64,000 nucleotides of DNA from Charina bottae (GCA_023362775.1 JALMGJ010000003.1:78040355-78104354); one strand, 5' to 3'; counted from the stretch's first letter, positions 43,785 to 55,657 are shown. Translations and numbers: made by a program. The notes: generated from the letters alone by a model not told the origin.

Positions 43785-44215
43785 TTCATTGGCGATCACT
43801 CGTAACCGAGTAAGATTGTCTTCCAAAGGTAAAATTTTAACGGTGGATCGGTAAGTGGCTGTAAAGGCCAATTCTGGATCCGCACAACCTCCCACAATGA
43901 GGGCATAGGTTTCCGGGTGGGAGACGGTCATGATGAGGGTTTGCCTGACGTGCCTTCCTTTTAGCTCTTTTCTCCCTTTCGCCCTGTACTCGTGCTTCTT
44001 CAAAGTCCATAGCACCATTAATAAAGGCTGACCTCCAATTGAAACGCTCATGAGTTAGGGCTTCCCAGTTCTCAATGCTGATATTACATTTTTTTAAATT
44101 AGCTTTGAGAGTATCTTTGAATCTCTTTTGCTGTCCACCAATTCTGCAAATTACTTGGGAAGATAGGCGGACTAATGTTAGCGTATTAGAAGAAGCGAAA
44201 ACCACTAGCATTGAA
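43785..44215 (-). mobile_element. LINE ORF2 3' end with C-terminal C2H2 zinc finger, minus strand
   Basis: The minus strand reads a block around FKDTLKANLKKCNISIENWE, then a basic stretch (EREKRAKRKARQANPHHDRL), then LCPHCGRLCGSRIGLYSHLP with a final HR. C-x2-C ... H-x3-H spacing fits a C2H2 finger at the very C-terminus. I recognise the layout as non-LTR retrotransposon but cannot name the clade. The frame is open over 124 codons. Confidence 0.6.
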
Positions 44216-46447
44216 ATTACTACTGGTGAAGAAAACCATCTTTGTATTATATCAAATATCTGTAATTAAGCATGAAAACGTACATGGATATGTAATTTTT
44301 TTCCTTTATTCACTTCAGTTAAGTACATTGACAGCTTTCCCCTTGAGTATTTATCTTTAAGATATTTCACTAACAAGTAAGAAGGATCATTGTGATTTTG
44401 TTGTTGTTGTTGCTTACATGGCACTCAGCATATACAACCCTTTACTAATCAATATACACAAAACAAGGGCTCTCTGCCTCAACAAGCTAATAATCTAAAT
44501 TATTAGAGTGAACTGGGTGGTGTGAAGCAAGGAAATAAGTAAAACTGATGGATGAATGGGAACAAATGCTACGATGCATTTGAACTATTCACTTTTCAAC
44601 TTCTTTTTAAAAAATACTACTCTTTTTAACATGCCCCAAATGCTTTTTTGGGGGTGGGATGAGGTGTAATGACTGAAAGGAATAACAACAACAAAAAAAT
44701 GACATTTAAATGTAATCTTGATTAACTGGCTACAACATGAATGGCAACATGCAGGGCCCAGATTTCCTTCTCCCAGTCTCATTTAGAGGGGAGGGATTCT
44801 ATGTAGTGAAGTACATGCCATACGTATCATCAGCATTAGTGCAGGAACACATTTTCCTTATAGTAGTAATTATGTATGGCTATTTTAGCTATCTTGGAAC
44901 ACAGAACAAGCTTGATTGAACATTAAAGAGAAACAAAAGTTTACTTCGTTGTAAAGACAAGGAATGAAAGCCCAATGAAAAATAATATGAATGCCCTACA
45001 AATTTGCAACACAAAGACATTATACAAAGAGCTGACTTTTTTGTTTCATAAGGTAGATTAAAGGAATCTTTTGAATTTATGCAGCCTGACAAGAGATGTC
45101 ATTCTTTACATGCAAACTTTAAAAACACAAAAAGAAATGCTCAATTCTTAGAGGATGCCTTAACCTCTCTTCCTAACTGCTGCCCTGAATGGGCTGCCTT
45201 GAATTTATATGTTGCACTGAAATGCAAACTATAAAGCCAGACATTTAAATATACATTTAAATATATGTAAATAAATAATGTATTAGGAAGGTGGATTGCA
45301 TGGCTTTAAACTTACGGGCATGAAACATCCCTCTGGCACAGTGGAAAGCTTTTATCAAGTTCCCTGTCAATCCTGGAATAAAAATCATTTGCAGACTCTA
45401 TTTAAAAGGAGCATTCTTCAGACAGATGGTCTTTTAAAAGAACCAAACAATATCTGTGAAAAGTGTTCACATCAAAAGCTATTGTTATTAGCTAATCGCT
45501 TTACGAGTAATAAACACAACAAGCTGCCTTCATCTCCCTCCCTGAGTCCTTTTAAGGACATGTAAAATGTCAACATGAACAGTACAATGATGCCTCTGCA
45601 ACATATGCAAATCATCATGCTGCCACGCAAGATGTTTTGCAACAGCTAATATGTACTACTTTGTTTTTTCTTTAATTGAAACTGGACCAATGGAAGAGGT
45701 TATGAAACACCAGTGTATTTTCTGTTCATTTGTTTGTGGCTAAAATGCCACAAGCCATTAGGAAAACTGAAACAAAAAATTATCTTAACTTCCGTATTTG
45801 CCTTCTTGGACTTTCACTGCATCTTTTAAAAAAGAAAAGACTGCTCAGCAGGAATGGCAATAAATAATAATCAATAAACAAATAGTCATTTATATTTAGT
45901 TTAATGCTGCAGCATCCACACACACGGAGTACCTCTCATGGATTAAAGTGTCCCATGTTGGAATTCTGTTTTAAAGCTGCTCTGCCTTTTCTACTGGCTA
46001 TATAGCAGGCTGACTGTTAATTGTTCCATTCCATATGTTCCTAAGATGATGTTTAAATTGTCTCAAAGAGTTACAGTTTGTTTCTGTCCAGTTCTGATTT
46101 CATTATGCTAAAGTGAGTCATGGGCAGTTTACGTGGGAAATGTATACGATGTAAATCCTTCTCAAGCTAATACAATTATTGTCTTTAGGTTAGCTGTCAT
46201 ACTGTGGAACCTCAAATCAAAACCTTTATTATGCTCTTTAGGCCAGAGAAAACTACAATAAAAATACATAAACCTATAATTATTAATAAAACTAAAAAGT
46301 AGACATAAAATATAATAAAATTACATAAAAATAAATTAATATAGTAACAACCATACAGATAACACTGGCAACCACCAAAATTTGTACTGATGTTCAGTCG
46401 TAGGTAGGATGATTAGAACAAATGGTAGCACAAAATCAGGCAAACTG
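44216..46447. other. Intergenic, no mobile element recognised
   Basis: The longest stretch here without identifiable repeats. 45290-45850 is unusually free of low-complexity sequence and contains an ATATGCAAAT octamer-like site at 45602. The 89-codon frame at 45296-45565 has no recognisable domain. Confidence 0.4.
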
Positions 46448-46502
46448 GAAAGATACATCAGGGTCAGCTATCAGCCAATTTCTTTCTTGAATAATGATTA
46501 CA

Positions 46503-46815
46503 AAGATCAAACCAGTCCATACTCCAGGAAATAAAGCCAGACTGCTCACTTGAGGGAATGATATTAAAGGCAAAACTGAAGTACTTTGGCCACATAATGA
46601 GAAGACAGGATACCCTGGAGAAGAAGCTGATTCTAGGGAAAGTGGAAGGCAAAAGGAAGAGGGGCCGACCAAGGGCAAGATGGATGGATGATATTCTGGA
46701 GGTGACAGACTCAACCATGGGGGAGCTGGGGATGGTGACGGCCGACAGGAAGCTCTGGCGTGGGCTGGTCCATGAAGTCACGAAGAGTCGGAAGCGACTG
46801 AACGAATAAACAATG
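46503..46815 (+). mobile_element. BovB/RTE ORF2 3' end nested in L1
   Basis: The frame 46558-46809 encodes LKYFGHIMRRQDTLEKKLIL, GKVEGKRKRGRPRARWMDDI and ends HEVTKSRKRLNE, the standard RTE C-terminus. It is open for 83 codons. The L1 reading frame resumes after it with ILAERMK. Confidence 0.8.
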
Positions 46816-47505
46816 ATGATTTTAGCTGAAAGGATGAAAAGTGTATTGCAAGACTTCATACATGAAGATCAATATGGCTTTTTACCTAAATGACAATTAA
46901 GAGACAATATTATAAATATTCTTAATATATTAGAATACCTGGAACATCACAATGAAAAACAAGCTGCATTGATACTTCTTGACACAGGGAAAGCATTTGA
47001 TAATTTGAACTGCATTTTCCTGTTTAAAATTTTGGAAGACATGGACTTTGGAGAAAACTTTATTAAATGTGTGAAATTGATATATATTTCACAAAAGGCA
47101 CAAATTATAGTTAATGGGGAATTGACAAAGCCCTGTGAAATACAGAAAGGAACAAGGCCAGGACGTCTGCTTTCACTGATGTTATTCATTCTGGCTCTTG
47201 AACTTTTGAATAGAGATACAGTATAAGACAAGATTAGAGAATTGCTGGGGTGAAAGTTAAAAAAGAAGTATATAAGTTAAGGGCTTTTGCAGACAACTTG
47301 GTTTTAATTTTGGAAAATCCTATGGATAGATATATTATTGGAGAAATTAAGGAATTTTGTGCTTTAGCTAGTTTTAAAATTAATAACGAGAAAACGAAGA
47401 TGTTAACAGAAAATATAAGGATGGAAAATCAAAAAGAACTGATTGCAAAAACTGGGTTTCAGATTAAAAAAAGTAAAATACCTTGGCATTATTATGACTA
47501 ACATG

Positions 47506-47838
47506 TAAGGTAAAGGTTCTCCCCGCACATTTGTGCAGTCGTGTCCGACTCTAGGGGCCGATGCTCATCTCCGTTTGTTAGCCGAAGAGCCAGCGTTGTC
47601 CGAAGACGCTTCCACGGTCATGTGGCCGGCAAGATGCACGCGGAATGCTGTTACCTACCCACTGAAGTGGTACCTAGTAATCTACTTGCATTTGCATGCT
47701 TTCGAATTGCTGGGTTGGCAAGAGCTGGGGCGAGTGCGGGAGCTCACTCTGTCATGCGGGGCTAGGGTCTCGAACCTCCAAACTTGCAACCTTCCGATCA
47801 ACAAGCCTGGCGTCTTACCCACTGAGCCACCACGCCCC
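47506..47838 (-). mobile_element. Complete tRNA-Lys-like SINE nested in L1, minus strand
   Basis: ATGACTAACATG flanks it (47494-47505 and 47839-47850). The reverse complement begins GGCGTGGTGGCTCAGTGGGT and contains GGTTCGAGACCC, clear A- and B-box-like sequences. CpG-rich and little diverged, so relatively young. Confidence 0.88.
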
Positions 47839-48052
47839 ATGACTAACATGGCTAACATGAATTGTATGTTATTTCAAAATAATTATGTCAAGGTATGGAG
47901 TGAAATTAAGAAAGATCTATTAAGATGGGAAAAGTTACAATTATCATTGTTTGGAAGGATTTGTGTGGTAAAAATGAATGTGCTACTTAGAATTATGTTT
48001 TTATTTCAAACAATACCTGTTTTGAAGAATAATGCACCTTTTAAGCAACAGC

Positions 48053-48103
48053 AAAGAGATAGAGTCGGACACGACTGAACGACTGAACAACAACAACAAC
48101 AAA
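48053..48103 (+). mobile_element. Very short BovB/SINE 3' end nested in L1
   Basis: AGAGTCGGACACGACTGAAC then (CAA)n. It interrupts the L1 phrase between KQQQRE and ISKFIW. Confidence 0.65.
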
Positions 48104-48162
48104 AGAGAGATATCCAAATTTATATGGCAGGAGAAGGAACCAAGGGTTAAATATAAATTTGG

Positions 48163-48609
48163 CATGGGACCAGGGTATCTGAGGGACCGTCTTATCCCGA
48201 TCACATCTACCCGCCCCACCCGATCATGCAGGGAAGGCATGCTTCGGATCCCATCATCAAAAGAATTCCATCTGGCGGGGTCTAGGAGGCGTGCCTTCTC
48301 TGCGATAGCACCCGCCCTATGGAATAACTTGCCCCCTGAGACGAGACGGGCGCCCTCGTTCCTGGCCTTCAGGAAGTCCTTAAAGACCTGGTTCTACCGC
48401 CTTGCCTGGAATGAAGGAACTGATAGTTCCTCCTGGGGGTGGTTAGCTTAGTAATATCCTCCTTTTAAGAACATACCATCTCTTGGATTTGGATTTTTTA
48501 TTTTTATAGTAGCCTTTAAATGTATAGTCTTTTTAACTTTTTATATATTCTGATTGTAAACCGCCCAGAGTCTACCATGGTAGAGATGGGCGGGGATAAA
48601 TTCAAATAA

Positions 48610-48652
<43 letters not shown>

Positions 48653-48655
48653 ATT
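48163..48655 (+). mobile_element. CR1/L2-like LINE C-terminus and 3' end nested in L1
   Basis: Encodes SCREGMLRIPSSKEFHLAGS, RRRAFSAIAPALWNNLPPET and FRKSLKTWFYRLAW, then a 3' UTR ending GTAAACCGCCCAGAGTC ... GATGGGCGGGGATAAATT and (AAAT)n (48608-48654). The L1 frame resumes with ILKDAK after it. Confidence 0.78.
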
Positions 48656-49984
48656 TTAAAAGATGCAAAAGAGGAGGATTAGGACTACTTGACTTTAAAT
48701 TACATTTTGCAGTCTGCTGTTTGGTTTGGGTGAAAGAGTGGGTACTGTTGAGAAATAAGAGGATGTTAGAACTAGAAGGACACAACCTGAGGTTTGGGTG
48801 GCATGGTTTTTTATGGCATGATAAAGTTAAAGTTAATGTAGACTTTAAAAACAACTATGTTAGAAGTGCCATATTAAGAATATGCAATAGGTTTAAACTC
48901 AGGGTGTGGCCAAAAATACCTTTATTGGTTTCAGCAAAAGAAGCATTTTATAGAAAAGAAACAGCAGGCAAGGAGGAATGGTTAACATATCAAGATTTGT
49001 TAGTACAGGAACATGGGGAACTTAAAGTGAAATCAAGGGAACAATTGACTGCAGAGGGATATTAAGAGAAAGATTTAACAGATAGAAAGGTAACAAATTG
49101 AGCAATATAAGATGGAATTCAAAATTGAACTATGTACACATGTTGAACATGTGATTGCTAAAATGTATAAACTTGGTTGAGGTTTGAAATGGAAGAAGAA
49201 CCAGTTAAAGAGTGCATGACAAAATGGGCTAAGAGTTTTGGTTATAATATACAGTACAGATGGATCAATGGGAAAGTATGTGGTTAAAAGGATTGAAATT
49301 CACATTGTGTTATAATTTAAGAACTTTTATAAAATGATCTACCATTGGTATATGACACCAGAAAAATTATCTAAGATGCATGAAGGTACTTCTAATCAAT
49401 GTTGGTAGTGTGAAAAACACAGAGACATTTTACCATGCATGGTGGACTTGTGAAAAAGCAAAGCAAAAAAAAAAAAAACAACCATCACCAACTGGATACA
49501 AATACACATGATGATACAAAGAATTTTAAATGTTAATATTCAGATGAAACCAGAAATTTTTTTTATTGGGACATGTATAATCAATTAGAAAAGACTAATG
49601 GAAGATTGGGTTTTGTATATGGCAACTGCAGCAAGACTATTATATGCACAACGTCAGAGAAGTACTGAAATAACCACAACGGAGGAATGGATTGGGAAGA
49701 TGGCAGAATTTGCAGAAATGGCAAAAATTGACTTGTTTGATCATGAATAAAGCAACAAGTACTTTTATAAAAGACTGGAAACCTTCTATGGACTTTTTGC
49801 TGAAAATGGAAAAAAATGAAATGGTGAGTTTTGGATTTGCTGATTAAGAGGGACTATGTGATGTAATCTTAAGGGAAGAAGGAAGGATAATAAGTTGGTT
49901 TGTAATTGCTGTAAAGATAATCAGAAGTTGCTTCTTTAATTACCTTTTTTTCTTTATTCTTTATACTGTTTCTCCCACTTATTT

Positions 49985-50225
49985 ATTTTATTAAACCAAT
50001 GTATATAGCCACCCATCTCTCAACAAGCGACTCTGGGTGGTGTACAACAGAGTTAAAAACAGTCAATTAATACATTAAAAATAAAAAATAAAAAAACCAA
50101 ACTAAAACAAAAAATAAAATTTATTTATTAAACCAATTTACAGTATATAGCCGCCCATCTCACAAGTGACTCCGGGTGGCATACAATGGTTAAAAACAGT
50201 CAATAAATACATTAAAAATACATTT
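49985..50225 (-). mobile_element. Two LINE 3'-end fragments, minus strand
   Basis: Two tandem, similar blocks (49985-50065 and 50120-50200) each read GCC(A/G)CCCATCTC ... GACTC(T/C)GGGTGG, the reverse of the CR1/L2-type 3' end. They lie within the L1 3' region. Confidence 0.55.
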
Positions 50226-50473
50226 ATCTTTTTTCTTTTTCTTAACTCCCCTTTATAAATGCTCTTATGTTTATCTTTTATTCACATAAAAATCTTCAAT
50301 AAAAATTATATATAAAAAAGAAAGATACATCAGGGTCCTGGTCAGATAGAAGTAGTAATGGGTGAGCATTGTGCTCTCTACCAGGGTATGTCTATGAAGG
50401 TTCTCAGTCATCCAGGTGGAATTGTCTGTAGCTTGAATCATGTCAACTGGATTTCTATTTTCTTAGTGGAAAC

Positions 50474-50504
50474 GTTTCGCTCCTTATCCAAGGAGCTTCT
50501 TCAG
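50474..50504 (-). ncRNA. Hammerhead-like stem-loop, minus-strand PLE copy
   Basis: The reverse complement has CTGAAGA, a perfect GCTCC/GGAGC stem and GAAAC. Intact core. Confidence 0.45.
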
Positions 50505-50595
50505 TCTGAGCAAAGTTGGTAAGGGAATCCTAAATATGTTTCTAGGTAGCTGTGTGACCTTACACCTGGGGGCATGGTTATATTGAGATGTTATT

Positions 50596-51378
50596 TTAAG
50601 TCCTTTTATTATCTAAAGGAGGATCGTTAAGATCACCATGCTGCTGTTGAGCTTGTGAAATGGTCTTAATCTTCCTAGGCACAGAAGACAGAGCCGGGAG
50701 AAAGATGGGAGAAAGATTGTGCCTGAGGCCCCCACCTCTATTCAAGGAAGGATTTTCCAAGTTGGCATAAATGGATTCCTTGACCCCTCTCTCAAACCAC
50801 CTATCTTCTCTGTCTAAAATGTGAACATTAATGTCCTCAGATGAGTGTCCTTTTTCCTTTAAATGAAGATAAACTGCTGACTCTGGTCCTGTGGTGTTAC
50901 TTCTCCTGTGTTGGGCCATCCTCCTGTACAAAAGTTCTTTGGTTTCTCCAATGTAAAGTTCAGAGCACTCCTCACTGCACTGGATTGCATAAACTACATT
51001 GCTTTTCTTGTGTTTTGGAGTTTGATCTTTGGGGTGTACAAGCCTCTGTCTCAGTGTGTTGGTGGGTTTGAAATATACAGGTATGTGGTATTTGCCAAAT
51101 ATCCGTTTTATCTTTTCAGACACACCAGCCATGTAGGGAATGACCAGGTTCTTTCGTTTACTCTGAGTCTCAGCCCTATCTGTCGCTGTTTTAGGTCTGG
51201 TAGTTTTAGATTTGGTGAAGGCCCAATTTGGATATCCACAGGCCTTCAGAGCTGTTCTCAGGTGCTGATTTTCATTCTTTTTGGAATCCATGGAGGTGGG
51301 GATGGTTTCTGCTCTGTGTGACAACCAAGTGTTGCTTTTGTACAGGAGGATGGCCCAACACAGGAGAAGTAACACCAC
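50596..51378 (-). pseudogene. PLE family A C-terminal coding region, minus-strand copy
   Basis: Open from LSHRAETIPTSMDSKKNENQ through the linker and the GIY-YIG nuclease (VVYAIQC, LYIGET) to the stop. Very similar to 3763-4478. The 17 or so residues before LSHRAE come from the palindrome junction and the opposite copy, not from the PLE. The reverse-transcriptase domain is missing. Confidence 0.8.
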
Positions 51379-51673
51379 AGGACCAGAGTCAGCAGTTTAT
51401 CTTCATTTAAAGGAAAAAGGACACTCATTTGAGGACATTAATGTTCACATTTTAGACAGAGAAGATAGGTGGTTTGAGAGAGGGGTCAAGGAATCCATTT
51501 ATGCCAACTTGGAAAATCCTTCCTTGAATAGAGGTGGGGGCCTCAGGCACAATCTTTCTCCCATCTTTCTCCCGGCTCTGTCTTCTGTGCCTAGGAAGAT
51601 TAAGACCATTTCACAAGCTCAACAGCAGCATGGTGATCTTAATGATCCTCCTTTAGATAATAAAAGGACTTAA
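51335..51673 (+). pseudogene. PLE family A C-terminal coding region, plus-strand copy
   Basis: Begins in the nuclease (LYRRMAQHRRSNTTGPESAV) and runs to the same stop. The upstream codons from 51281 belong to the reverse copy. This copy is shorter than its partner. Confidence 0.8.
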
Positions 51674-51761
51674 AATAACATCTCAATATAACCATGCCCC
51701 CAGGTGTAAGGTCACACAGCTACCTAGAAGGATTAGGATTCCCTTACCAACTTTGCTCAGA

Positions 51762-51792
51762 CTGAAGAAGCTCCTTGGATAAGGAGCGAAAC
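51762..51792 (+). ncRNA. Hammerhead-like stem-loop, plus-strand PLE copy
   Basis: CTGAAGA (51762-51768), stem GCTCC (51770-51774) with GGAGC (51783-51787), GAAAC (51788-51792). This matches the CUGANGA - stem II - GAAA order of the hammerhead. Helix I and the cleavage site were not found by eye. Confidence 0.45.
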
Positions 51793-52058
51793 GTTTCCAC
51801 TAAGAAAATAGAAATCCAGTTGACATGATTCAAGCTACAGACTCTACCAGGGTAGTTCTTTAAAATGGGATAGATGAATGTCTTCTGTGATTCCCTCTAA
51901 AGAGGGCCACAAAGGAGCATGTAGCTTAGGAATTCTACAGAGCCATCCCCACACAGGTATCAATGCTGCTGAAAAGGAATGTTTTTATACCCCCCCCCCC
52001 CGGACTGTGGAGGGTAGTGCATCCAACCTGGCCGGGGTGAAGGCCCGATGAAATTTCA

Positions 52059-53368
52059 GAATTAGAATGATAAAAATCATTTTGTTAGATGTGCCATACT
52101 AAGAATATGGAACAGATATAAACCCAGGTTGTGCCCGAAAATACCTTTGTGGCTCTCAGCACAAGAAGTATTTTATAGAAGAGAAATGATAAGTAAACAT
52201 AAATGGTTGACTTATTGCGACATATTAGAATTTTTGTCAAGGAGAATACAAAATAAAATCAAGAGACGATCTGGCCACAGACGGATACACTTGTCAATGG
52301 TTTTCTTATGTACAATTATTAGAAAGATTTAAAGTAGGTAAAAGAACTTGTAGTTTTGAGCATTATAAGACTGAGTTTGAAATACAGCTGTGTATAAATG
52401 ATGAACATGCTATTGCTAAAAGATATAAACTTTTATGGAAATTTGAAACAGTAGTAGTAGTGAAAAAATGTATGATAAAATGAACTAAAATTTTTGGTTA
52501 CAGTATACAAATGGAACAGTGGGAGAATATGTGGTTGAAAGGACTTAAATTTACATTATGTTATAATCTTAAAGAGAACTGTTATAAAATGATGTATTGT
52601 TGGTATATGTCACCAGAAAAATTGTCAAGCATGTATAAAGGTACCTCAAATTTATGTTGGAAATGTAAACAACAAGGAGGGACATTTTACCATGCTTGGT
52701 GGACGTGCAAAAAAGCTAGAAAACTTTTGACTCAATTACATATATTAATTCATAAGATTTTAAAGATTAATATACAATTGAAACCAGAGGCTTTTATTTT
52801 GGGACTGATTGATAAGCAGTTGGAAAAAAGCCATGGAACTTTATTTTTATACATGACAACGGCAGTGAGACTATTATATGCACAAAGGTGGAAAGATCTG
52901 GCTTTACCCACAATGGAGGAATGGATGGTGAAGACGATGGAACTTGCTGAGATGGCCATTGACAGCTTTGATCAGAGAAAATACATTATCTAAGTTTAAT
53001 GATGACTGGAAGACTTTATAGTCTTACAGACTTATAGACCTTACAGACTTTTTGCATAAAACAAAAAAATAAAATTATGATATATCACTTTGATGATTAG
53101 AAAAAAAATAAGATTATAGAAAAAAACGTAAGTCATGCTGTAACCATACAGTATGAGGTTAATTTACATCTATACCTATAACTGCTGTAAAGAAAATTGG
53201 AAGCTACTTCATCGTATTTTTTTTCCCCTGCAGTTTTGTCCTTGATTTTTTCTTCTCTTTTTATATCTTCTCTTTATTCTAAATATTAGTTCTTGTTAGT
53301 TTTTATCTTTCTTTTTAAAAATTGCAATAAAGATATCTATTTATCTATATATAAAGGAATTAGAATGA
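52059..53368 (+). mobile_element. 5'-truncated L1 with 12-bp TSD
   Basis: GAATTAGAATGA flanks it (52059-52070 and 53357-53368), giving a 1.29-kb insertion. It carries the last third of ORF2. 52511-52993 encodes a block with CWKCKQQGGTFYHAWWTCKK, the C-terminal cysteine motif of L1. It starts at the same region as 48850 of the larger L1. A few stops only. Confidence 0.85.
52511..52993 (+). pseudogene. L1 ORF2 C-terminal fragment
   Basis: 160 open codons ending at TAA 52991-52993, with the C-x2-C...H...C motif and a Trp-rich context. Upstream frames are broken, so no complete protein is possible. Confidence 0.75.
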
Positions 53369-53689
53369 GGAGAGATAAGATGATGGCACATACACATTTG
53401 AGAAAAATCCATGAACTGTGGTGGGGTTGCATACTAGGCTTAGATTGGTTTAAAAATCAGTATCCCAGATATGTTGCTTAAGATGACTCCTGGCATTTTC
53501 AAACCCTAATGGACAGGGGCTTTCCAAAGAGAGACCTAAGGACGGGAATTTGCTATAAGCTTTTGTTAGCCAGGTTGATTTAAAACAGTATCTGAGAACC
53601 AATGGAGTCAAACCCACAGGGGGAAAAAATCAATTTTAACCAGAAATTAAGGAGATAGAACTAGGCTCTGGAACCCACAGAAGCCAAAC

Positions 53690-54430
53690 TTGTTTCTAAC
53701 CATAAGGCTTGATGCCTCTTGGAACTGCAAGTATAGCTCTTATAAATTTGGACTGGACAGCTTCCAGGGTATTAAACTTCGCAAAAATGCAGATCTGAAC
53801 ACCATAAAGAAGCTGAGAAATAACCTTAGCAAGAAAAACCTTGCAGGCTGCCTGAATAAAATGTGTCCCCTTTGTATGGAAGAATATTAAGACAGCTGTG
53901 GAGCTACTTTGGGCAACACTTGCCCAATAAGAGAAATATGTGCTCCAAGTTAAGGAAGCCTGGAACCTCACCCCAAGATATTTATAAGTACACACCTGCT
54001 CTATTGGGGTCCCAATAATTTGCCATTCATGCATCCTACTGTTGTGCAAAGACTAAAGTTTTTAGTAACAGTAAAGACTACTGTTGTGCAAACTAAAGTG
54101 CAAAGACTAGCACTTTAGTTTTTCTTATAAGTTACTACAAGTTGTTATTTTAGGCAAAAGAAAGCCAATACCCCCAATACCCTTCTCATTCCCACCTGGG
54201 AGATGGACAAAATTACCAAACCATCTGCATATAGCAAAGCTGGAATTGCATGATCTCTTAACAATGGGGAGTGATGATTAGAAGATGAGAGAGCCTGAAT
54301 TATTGGTTTAATGTACAGATTGAAAAGTAAAGGGGCTAGAATGCACCCTTGCCTTATATCACTTTTGGTAGAAACCTCTCCAGAAACAGGCCCTCGGGGA
54401 AACATCTGACTCTCAATGAAGTGTTAGAAT
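53690..54430 (-). mobile_element. LINE reverse-transcriptase fragment, minus strand, clade unassigned
   Basis: The minus strand first gives (54145-54405) a block with KSDIRQGCILAPLLFNLYIK and LLYADGLVILS, where the catalytic YADD has become YADG. It then gives (53696-54049) EQVCTYKYLGVRFQASLTWS and a basic C-terminal part. The second catalytic Asp is lost and the frames are broken. Confidence 0.65.
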
Positions 54431-55479
54431 AAAGAGTCTGGATAATTGGAACTAAGCATGTCATATGACCTTCCCCATGGTCCTCCCGTCTGGTAACATT
54501 TCTAAAATGCAAATTACACCTAAACAGGGAACAAACATCTAATTATATTAAAATTAGGGATGTATAGAATATTTTAAATTTGAAATGTTCTAATTTTGAA
54601 ATGGGTTGTTCCAACCTTAATGGAACTGTTTCAACTATTCCAGAAACATTTTGAGGTCAAAACAGGGATATTTCAAACACGGGAACTTCTGGAATGATTG
54701 GAACAGGACAGCTGGAACACTCCCAGCAGGTTCAAAGCAACTGATTTTGAATTCAAATAGCTCTTTTGAGTTCAGGATGGGATGTTTCAGACTTGGAATT
54801 TGAAACATTTTGCACATCCCCGGTTCCTGGTGATTGCTGTATTAGTTTGCTTCCAGGACGAGGTGAACCTTGAACTAATCTGGGAAAGCATGTAATCTAA
54901 GTAGGACACACACAGTTTACAGGTGATTCAATAATAAAGATCTTTTTCTTCATAACAATAAAGATAGTTTGAAATATGGTAGATGAATACTGATCTTCAT
55001 TAACCTAATATTCCCAAATTGTTGAATCAGAAATAAATTGACAGAATTTAGCTCATGGGTCAACAAAGAACAGTCCGGTTTACAGTAAAAGTTAATCTTT
55101 TTCGATCCAGAATGAGCCCAAAAGGGCTCTTCCTACTAAAGCTAGATTTAGTAAGGGGGGGAGGTGGAGAAAAAAAGCCAGAAAAAAATCCCCTAACGCA
55201 TCCCTATGGAAGAGGACCAAGAGCGGCAGTATCCTACCCCGTGTTTCCCAGTGCACATATATACATAAGCACATACTGATGCAGCACAAGGGGAGAGCAG
55301 GAACACATACACAGGCAATATGTATATTAGAAATCTATACGTATTAAATACAGATTTATTTGTAAATATATTTAAATACATATAAATACAATACATAAAT
55401 AAATGCTTGTGAATTGCCTTGCAATGCACCAGCTGCCCAAATTATTATAAAGTATTTATTATATTATTATAATTATTAC
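54431..55479. other. Intergenic, nothing recognised
   Basis: Short phrases such as TTTCAAA / GGAATTTGAAACATTT recur, but no element boundaries are visible. Confidence 0.4.
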
Positions 55480-55657
55480 TATGGTTAAAAGTGGAGAGAC
55501 ACAGGTTCTAGTTCACCCTTAGCCACAGCACTGGGCCAGTCACTTCTCAGCCCAACCTAACTCATACTGTAGGTTGCTATAGCAAAAACAGGAGAAGTGT
55601 GCTATGTACATTGCTTTTAGCTCCTGAACAGACAGGTTGGATATAAAGCTGATGATT
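55480..55657 (+). mobile_element. Diverged tRNA-derived SINE, + strand
   Basis: CAGGTTCTAGTTCACCCTTA, then GGGCCAGTCACTTCTCAGCC, in the order of the Sauria SINE body, with a diverged tail. Confidence 0.55.

Larger units (their letters stand above)
46448..50337 (+). mobile_element. 5'-truncated L1 with 18-bp TSD and four nested insertions
   Basis: GAAAGATACATCAGGGTC flanks it (46448-46465 and 50320-50337). The L1 starts inside the reverse transcriptase (SYQPISFLNNDYK) and continues as ILAERMKSVLQDFIHEDQYG, KAFDNLN, KGTRPGRLLSLMLFILALE, the thumb region and the C-terminal part (KNNYVRSAILRICNRFKLRV, WPKIP). It ends in an A-rich tail near 50300. Insertions lie at about 46503-46815, 47506-47838, 48053-48103 and 48163-48652. 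Multiple stops. Confidence 0.82.
50376..51854. mobile_element. Palindromic PLE family A insertion with 13-bp TSD
   Basis: CTCTACCAGGGTA flanks the whole structure (50376-50388 and 51842-51854). Inside, a minus-strand copy (50389 to about 51325) and a shorter plus-strand copy (about 51335-51841) lie head to head with their 3' ends outward. Both carry the GIY-YIG region and the terminal stem-loop. The left outer end reaches the full PLE terminus; the right one stops about 35 nt earlier, at GCTACAGACT. One insertion event is implied by the single target duplication. Confidence 0.88.

Noticed and set aside
45296..45565. 89-codon frame as a small gene
   Set aside because: No domain, no Kozak or splice context, and codon make-up like its AT-rich surroundings.
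48032..48451. 139-codon frame with a WNNLPPE block as a novel gene
   Set aside because: It is a fusion of BovB tail, L1 and CR1/L2-type LINE pieces read through by chance.
50841..51321. Plus-strand frames of 76 and 137 codons
   Set aside because: Antisense shadows of the minus-strand PLE coding region. The same pair appears opposite PLE A at 3753-4233.
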